From contig OY752142.1 of NCBI GenBank assembly GCA_963573315.1, positions 2,108,001-2,172,000 of the forward strand: a DNA stretch of 64,000 nt, in the 5' to 3' direction. The position numbers and the translations under genes are program-made. The notes beneath the pieces were generated by a model. It was not told the DNA's origin. It saw nothing but the letters and a program-made list of their open reading frames with translations, and made no database searches. The first letter of the stretch is position 1. Each line of letters opens with the position of its first letter. Of the stretch, positions 57,333-64,000 are shown in pieces. Origin of the DNA: Entomortierella parvispora. Its lineage: Eukaryota > Mortierellomycota > Mortierellomycetes > Mortierellales > Mortierellaceae.

Positions 57333-59449
57333 ATGACCACCGCAGGATTCCCGTACATTCTCCCCACGACGGCGAATGTGTCGCTTTTGGACTTCATTGC
57401 TCCGAATGCCCAGTACCAACGAGCGCTCTCTAACGCGACTGCGTTTCGGGGTCGACTCCGGACAGCTCTCAAGGAGCACAAGCATTCAGACCGACACGAC
57501 CTGTTGAATATCCAAAAGGTGAAGTTACAAATGCGAGAAAGGAAGAGGGTGGTTCCTTATGACTACTTCTACAACGATGACAACAAACAACAACAAAAAA
57601 ATGTCTTGTGGTCCCAAAGATCCAGGATAAAAAAAAAAGTCAATTTCTTTTGTATTAATCATTGTCTGTTCAACATTTTTGGCGGTAACAGGCCCTTGAA
57701 GACTACATTCCACTGCTGTTTGGCTATGTGTCTGGGATCGAGAACTCGGAATTGATACTGATATCGGATGTGGGTAAGGAGGAAAAAGAGATGACAGGGA
57801 TATAGGAAGGACGAATGATTGGACATGTCAAGATAACAAAAAAACAAACGCGATGATTGAACAACCTTCTCACACTCGCTCCTTTTCCCACTCTTCTTCC
57901 TCCTTCAGAAACAACATGGCGTTGTACTCTCTCGAACGCAGCACTCTCCTCCAAGCAGCCGCGGGTGAAGCAGAAATCCATTTATTACGAGGCCATCTTT
58001 ACGCTCCTGACCCTAGGCTACGTGCTCATGGACCGTGCCAACGAAGCTTCGCAATCAGTTCAGAGACGGATCCAAGTCGCCATCGGGGACGTATCGACCT
58101 ACACTGGAGGGTACGGTGATGGGTCCTCCTTGGCTGGTGCAAACCTTGGCAGTAGTGGCAGTGGCGGCGGTAGTGGCTCTGGTAGCGGCATTGGTGGCAA
58201 CAGTAGTAGTATCGATGGGGGTGGAAGCATCGGCGGAGGCAGTGGTAGCAGTAGCGGGAATAACGGTGGATCATCCGCGTCAAGGTTGTTCAAGAAGAGT
58301 TCAAAGTCAGGCAAAGGTGCTGGCAACACCATTGGCGAGTTTACAGATTATTTGACAGACGAGGATCTGGCTGGGATCGACCATCAATTGACTTTGGCCG
58401 CCGACCTGTATTGCAAAGCTGCAGGCGTCTTTGAGTATGTAACCCAGCAAATGATCCCACGTTGGAACCAGAGGATCGCTTCCGTGACTGCAGCCTTGAC
58501 CGCAGCCTCCAACCCTGGACCCATGGGGTTGGGTAAGATTGTCCCCGAGAGTGCTCGACCTGTCGATGTTCAAACTAGTCTGGTCTCTGCTCATATCAAG
58601 TACGGAGAGTTTCGATTGTTTATTTTCTGCGTGCATTGTTCTCTTATCGATGATATTGTCGTGAAAGGTTCGCATTTTCTGACTTTTCTTTTCTTTAATC
58701 TCCTTTTTTTCAAAGGCTCGCTCTTGCAGAAGCTCATGCCTGCACTGTCCGTAAAGCATCCATCAAGGCTGCACGGGCCTCCTCTGTTTCTGCAACCTTA
58801 GGATCCACTGCCGCTGCTACGGGCTCAAAGACCTCTTATGTCCTTCTAGCAAAGCTGACCATTGGTGTCAAGGAGGAATATGAGCGCGCATATGGATTGC
58901 TCAAGTCAGTCAAGGATTTGAACGAGATTTCGACGGATTTTCGAAACCATGTCAAGGATGCTAAATTGTACTATGAAGCTGTGGCACAGACTCTTCTAGG
59001 AATGGATGCTTATGAAGCACAGTAAGTCACTGGAGGTGTAATTCTTCAAAGCTAAATGGGAAACTCACTCACAAAAACAAAAAAAAAAAAAAAAAAAAAA
59101 TAGGCAATATGGAAAGGCTATCGGATTCATGAGTGCTGCCCGTACATCCTTTGGATCCCTTTCAAAGTCGAGCAAGGCGCCCACGATTTCTCACGCGGCC
59201 GCGTTCGAGTTTAGGCTGGCGACGGAAAAAGTCCAATCGTTTGAAAAGATCAATGACTCGGTCACCTTCCACAAGGTTCCCTCCCCTGCAGAGTTACTGG
59301 CCGTCATGCCCAGTGGACGCGATCTATTGAAGGTCAAGGCCTATGTTGCTCCAAGGCCCGATTTTGGATCTGCCGCCACGGCTTCACAAGGTGGCGCTGA
59401 GGACAATGCCAATAAGGCATCGTATGCCATGCAGGGTGCTTACTTTTGA
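57333..59449 (+). CDS. palC: pH-response regulator PalC-like BRO1-domain protein
   Basis: PalC links the plasma-membrane pH sensor complex to ESCRT-III (Vps32) in alkaline-pH signalling. Five exons (57333-57518, 57692-57773, 57909-58599, 58716-59021, 59104-59449) give 536 aa. The start, TTAGFPYILPTTANVSLLDF, closely follows the PFPFxLPTT start of PalC. RCTLSNAALSSKQPRVKQKS and IYYEAIFTLLTLGYVLMDRA match the BRO1 core. A long Gly/Ser insertion (residues ~155-215) interrupts it. Then LALAEAHACTVRKASIKAAR and YYEAVAQTLLGMDAYEAQQY close the solenoid, and AIGFMSAARTSFGSLS matches the PalC end. A BROX-like role is the main alternative. The intron before exon 5 has a long A-run just before its acceptor. 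Confidence 0.8.
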
Positions 59450-59683
59450 ACGGATTTTCATGCGACTTTTTATTTAACTGATAAAGCTACTTTTTCAAAC
59501 ATAAAATAAAAACAGAGATCGTTGTAAAAAAAGACAAAGCTTGGAAGGGGGGAAGGAAGGTGCGGACAAAAATAAAAGCCAAAAGTACAGTAACGAAACA
59601 AAAAACATTCACTTCAGGGTATTCAGACAGGAACCGTATTCACAATATGAAGTAAAACGAGTGTGCACGGTCCATCGGCTCAA

Positions 59684-62600
59684 TTACAGCATGCTGTTGC
59701 TATCCTGAGTGGTGGACGAGACAGACATCAGTGTCAATTGCGTGCACTCTCGTCGGAAAGTGGTGATGTTTTGTGTGAACCGATCGCGATTGAGCGTCGT
59801 CAAGTTGAAGTCGACATTCTCCATCAGCTAAATGAATATGAATTTGATCCGCACAGAAAGCAAGGCAAGTGGTTAGTGAAAAAAAAAAAGCTTGAACTTG
59901 AAAACAAAAAAAAAATGCTTTTCAGAAAACACTTACAGCGGCCACTGCCTTTTGGACAGCTTCTTGACGATCTGGAAGTTGTGACTGGATAAAGTTGTTG
60001 GTGTACTCGACGTAAAATTCGCGGTTCAACAGAATCAGACCCAGCAAAGGTCTGCTTAAACTCCAATAGTTGCTCCTGTTTTCAAAGGCGAGGACCTCAA
60101 AGATAACCATAAACAAATAGCCCAAGATATCCTTATGATTCATCATGTACTCGACCAGCCAGTGTTTTCCCTGCTGCTGCTGTTGTTGCTGCTGGCGACG
60201 TTTCGAGACTGGACGACCATTTGAACCGGGGGGTCCGCGAACAAGCTCTGCACTATTCCGTTGGCTGTTGTTGGCACTACCATTGGAGTTGAGGAGATGG
60301 CGCGCATTGGGGTCGGGGGATCCATTTCTTTGCAACTCGTCCTGGTCTTCATCCTTGCGGATCTTGTCCTTGAGCATCCAATTCACCACAAAAGTGCAGA
60401 CTTTGTCGATCGCGGAGCAGGCCAGGGTAGAACAGATTGTATCTGGTGACTGAGGCTGAATAATGTCGGCTAGAGCCTGGAACATGTAGGCGAGCACAGG
60501 ATGGGGCATCATCGAAAGGCCTGTCATATGATCGCTCGTGAAGACGTCGATGACGCTAAAGTAGGCTTGAGCCAACTTGGGGAAAGACTATAGGTGAAAT
60601 CAATGTAAATCCAAAAGTCAATGGATCGTTCCAAGAAAAGACAAGTTTAAAACAACAGCACATGAAACGCACTGTCATATCCTCGACTGGAATGGCCAAC
60701 ATGAGCGAGAAGAACACCTCAAGGACCTGATCCAAAGCCTTGTCGCCATAAAGCTGGAACACGCCAAAGTTGACATATTTTCCTGATAACGAGGCCGAGA
60801 GCACATTGAAGTAGAGCATGATGCCCTTATATCTATTTCATCAAGAAAAGTACAAAATGGAGAGCTTGTCAGCGACGAGTACTTGAACACGTAATGGTGC
60901 CACTCGACAGTAAACAATGCTTACTTTTCCGACCAACGTGCATTCGGGTTGGACAAAGGTCGATTCAAAAGATTTTGCCCATAAGTGTAGAGGATGTTGC
61001 TATGAGAGCAATGTGCCAAAGCGTCAAAAAGGAGAACTATGAGGTGTTGTTTGTCCTTGTCAATCAACCCAGTACAGCTTCTTACCTCGTCTCGCGGAAC
61101 AAAAGGATGCCGTTTGGACTGCTGCTATCAAAGCTGATGCGACTGCTCTTGTTGCTAGAGAATTCGTGCCAAAACCGAAGGATGGCAATACCAAGCTCAT
61201 CTTGGGGCCAGATCTCAATTGCACGAAGAACAATTGGGGTGTATGCAGGATAGAACCATTCAAAGAACAGGCTGTACTGCTTGCGATTGGTGATGCTAGA
61301 GACAAATCCCCGAAGGTCTTTGAAAATACCAAGAAGAATAAGCTACAGCAACAAAAAATGAAAAGAGTCTTGTTAGGCCCTGCATGTTCAAGTCACTCAT
61401 ACAACAGGTGCTCATCCAAAGACACTTACACGAATCTGCTCCTCGCCAAGTTCTCCTGTGCCCTCAAAGGCGAGTGTCACCTGGTCCAGAGTCAATTCCC
61501 AGGGCTTGACAAACCGCCAGAAATCTGCCTCCACATTGTCTTCGGCAAACAAGACCCTCGACAACATTGTATAGTAATTCATCCTGCATCGCGCCACGGC
61601 CGTGTCCGATCCTTTCTTGGCCGGATTCAAAAACCGGAAATCCGAAGAGTTGTGGTTCTTCAAAAGTGCCTGCGTCGTGTCCAGTTTCCGAATGTGCTTC
61701 ACAGAACTATAGCCCGAGACCAGATTCGTGTACAGGCGTAATGTCCGGACAACCAGCTGATCTTCAGATTTCGTCCACTCTGGGTCTCCACTAGAGCGCA
61801 GGTTGCCGAGTGAGGATTGCATGATGACATCCAGCACTTGATTTGGTCCACTGAGCCCCCATCTCTCCTCTAGTAAACCATACACTTTAACGGATTTCGA
61901 TGATTCTTCTCCTATGTACGAGCTTCGGAATTGGTTGTAAAATTGAATGATCGCAGACTGTACAAAAAGATGGGTCTCTGGTGAGGCTAGGAAGAGCGGT
62001 CTCTGGAGGGTCCACATTTGAAGTTGATGAATGAATCCGAAAACCTCACACGCCATCTCTCCGTCCATTAAATCCTGCTCTGAAGTGCTTTGATATGACT
62101 AGTTTGCAGCAGATTAGACGAAATCGTTAGCCTTTGGTGCAAAATTCATCAACACGAGATCATGAGGACAAAACGCGTACAATTCTACCGCCAATCAATG
62201 CCGCAATGATGTAGACCATCCAAGTGAGTTGCATCTCCACCAGCTTAATTTGCTCTTGAAAGTCACTTGAGCCAAGAATGGGCGAAGTCGATCCTGATGA
62301 TGCATGTTGGATGATTTCTCTGTAGCGCTTGTTCAGATCGTTGAACTCAGCTACCACAAGACGTCCGCTCTCGACATATTTACAACGCGCTAGCGTGGCA
62401 TACATCTCCAGTGTAGAAACCAAATCCTCTTCTGCTTCCAATGGATCTAATAAGAGAAAGTAAATCCTGGTCAATTGACAGTTCTCGGACCACGAACTGG
62501 TGAATTTTTACGACTGACGATCATTACCATCCACTTCGCCGTCCATGACTGACTGAGCACATTCCAGTCGACTCTTCAAATAGGCGCGCGCAAGACTGAC

Positions 62601-64000
62601 AGTGATAGCTTGTATGTGTTCTTGGGTAGCTTGCTTTGCAGCGCTGACGGAGCTGACCATCTTGCTCCAAAAGATCAAAAGATAAGGTACACTGTTGGGT
62701 GACCACTGTTGATTAAGAGAAGAATATGGCAGGTCAGTCGCAGAGGTACAATTCGAGTATTCTAGTTTTTCTCAAGCAAGCTTCGTTGCTGCTTACCTTC
62801 CAAGAATGGAATCCGCGAGATGTAAATTCGCCAATGACTGAGATCCACTCGTCAAACTCCTTGTATTCGCATAGTTCTGTCAGCTGAAAAGTGCTTCGGA
62901 ACTTTGAAAGCATTCGGCAAACTTCATGGAAGTTCCCTACATCCTGTAGCTTGCTTTGTCCTGCTGCTGATTTGAGGGTCAGCACTGTTTCCCGCATGAT
63001 GTGGTGAATATATGTATTGCGGGCCTCGTCGCTCGAGAACAGGGACCGTCGAATGGCTGCCGCCTGTGAAAGACACTCCATGACCAGCACGGACACAGGG
63101 CTAGGGAACTTTTTCCAGCAGTCCCATAGCACATCTAGGTAACCTGGCTCCTCAAACACTGACCTCCACGATGTCGGCACCTGGATACTGCCTACTTCAT
63201 CCGAGGACTCATCGGGAAGTGTTCCAATAAAGTCAAAGTTGAGGCACTCTTTCATTAGCAGCAAGATGGACTCTTTCAACTTGTCTGCGCTGGGATCTAT
63301 ATCGTTTGGACAATGTTTTCATATAGACGCGTAAGGTTTACTTTCACGAACAGCAGTAGTGTCTGCTCTGACTTAAAAAAAAAAAAGCAAAATGAATAAG
63401 GGTGGACTGTACCTGAAATCTGATTCCGAAGAACAACTTGGAGCATAGAGAGGGCGCACTGGAAGACTGGAAGGAGTTGTGCATCCCTGAAGCTGACGGC
63501 GATCTTGCGGTACTTTGTGGCGTGTTTCGTGCTAGGGAGGTTCATTTCCAGCGCAACGGCTCGCAAGACGCGCATTCCGATGATCCTGTGATCGACACCA
63601 TGCTATTGAGGGCCACGTTCCGAAGAGGATCAGAGAATACGGTTTTTTCCCAAAGAAAGAAAGAAATGGATCTTTGTCAGTATAGCATGAAGTATAGCAC
63701 AGCATAGCACAGCATAGTAGAGTGACGCATGGCATCGGATAGATAATCAGCGCACGGATGTACGACGGAGCTGATTCATCATTTCGCAATCTTAAAAATT
63801 CCCGTTTGCCACCAATTTTTTGTTGTTGTTTTGCGCAGTACCGTGGCATCTGTGCTTGTGTGTGTGTTTACCTGGAAGAAGACCTGGATGTTGTCCACCA
63901 GGGACCGGAACTCTTCATTGTCTGTCCAGCCCAGCTTGGTGATGAGTGCAAAGAGCTGTGCCTGTGCTGTGATAATAAACGGTTGTGCGTCTGGGTTCTG
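59684..64000 (-). CDS. XPO7: Exportin-7 (RanBP16/XPO7), 5' end beyond window
   Basis: RanGTP-dependent nuclear transport receptor of the importin-beta superfamily. The coding region is broken by many GT-AG introns. From the right edge, exon one visible (64000-63872) ends FALITKLGWTDNEEF...VFFQ; the next (from 63607) gives HGVDHRIIGMRVLRAVALEM and KHATKYRKIAVSFRDAQLLP. LNFDFIGTLPDESSDEVGSI and VPTSWRSVFEE are near-identical to animal XPO7. Later blocks are QLTWMVYIIAALIGGRI, YVNFGVFQLYGDKALDQVLE and SLSRPLLGLILLNREFYVEY. The end is LNRDRFTQNITTFRREC. A Ser/Asn/Gln-rich insertion with Q8 sits before the last conserved block and is absent in animals. The start codon lies beyond 64000. Confidence 0.93.

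Overview
The window is nuclear DNA of a filamentous fungus. Genes are dense and intron-rich, with short GT-AG introns (about 50-130 nt). The markers are fungal: a Fet3-type multicopper oxidase, a BIM1/X325 protein, palC, a SUR7/PalI protein, TPA1, RAI1 and CWC2. The protein flavour, a QxxHH-type fatty-acid elongase and animal-like genes such as RAP1GDS1 (SmgGDS), RABL3, XPO7 and GPATCH11 point to an early-diverging lineage. Mortierellomycota (Mortierella/Linnemannia/Podila) is the best guess; this is inference, not proof.

Layout. 1-3.6 kb: CWC2 (spliceosome, runs off the left edge), GPATCH11-like, and a BIM1-like secreted copper protein. 3.6-10 kb: a gene-poor accessory island with three sets of inverted-repeat (foldback/MITE-like) elements, a 13-bp minisatellite and one tRNA-Lys(CUU). 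10-19.9 kb: RAE1, the biotin subunit of methylcrotonyl-CoA carboxylase, a TLC-domain membrane protein, STOML2 and RBM8A/Y14. 20.3-31.6 kb: a GPI-anchored cysteine-containing surface protein, a 1012-aa coiled-coil protein of unknown function, ribosomal protein eL38 and an ankyrin-bromodomain-BAH chromatin protein with a long polyQ tract. 31.6-37.2 kb: a possible transposase remnant, a laccase/Fet3-like oxidase and a small secreted protein with a clear TATA box. 37.4-46.7 kb: RAI1/DXO, TPA1, a CoA-binding protein, SmgGDS and RABL3. 47-52.1 kb: a 5'-truncated RecQ-like helicase, a claudin-like SUR7/PalI protein and the elongase. 52.4-64 kb: NUP85, five-repeat polyubiquitin, palC and XPO7 (runs off the right edge).

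The genes do not form one pathway. RNA metabolism and nuclear transport are over-represented (CWC2, RBM8A, RAE1, RAI1, NUP85, XPO7). Many neighbours are divergent pairs sharing 170-350 bp of promoter (CWC2/GPATCH11, STOML2/RBM8A, RAI1/TPA1, CoA-binding/SmgGDS, NUP85/polyubiquitin), and the palindrome TCACGTGA lies in two of these and upstream of MCCC1.

The most notable observations are five GC-AG introns in five different genes, the composite inverted-repeat island at 5.4-8.7 kb, the exclusively phase-1 intron pattern of the ARM-repeat gene, and the truncated helicase followed by an A20 tract next to RABL3. I found no clear undescribed multi-gene system. Exon coordinates were read by eye and may be off by a base or two.
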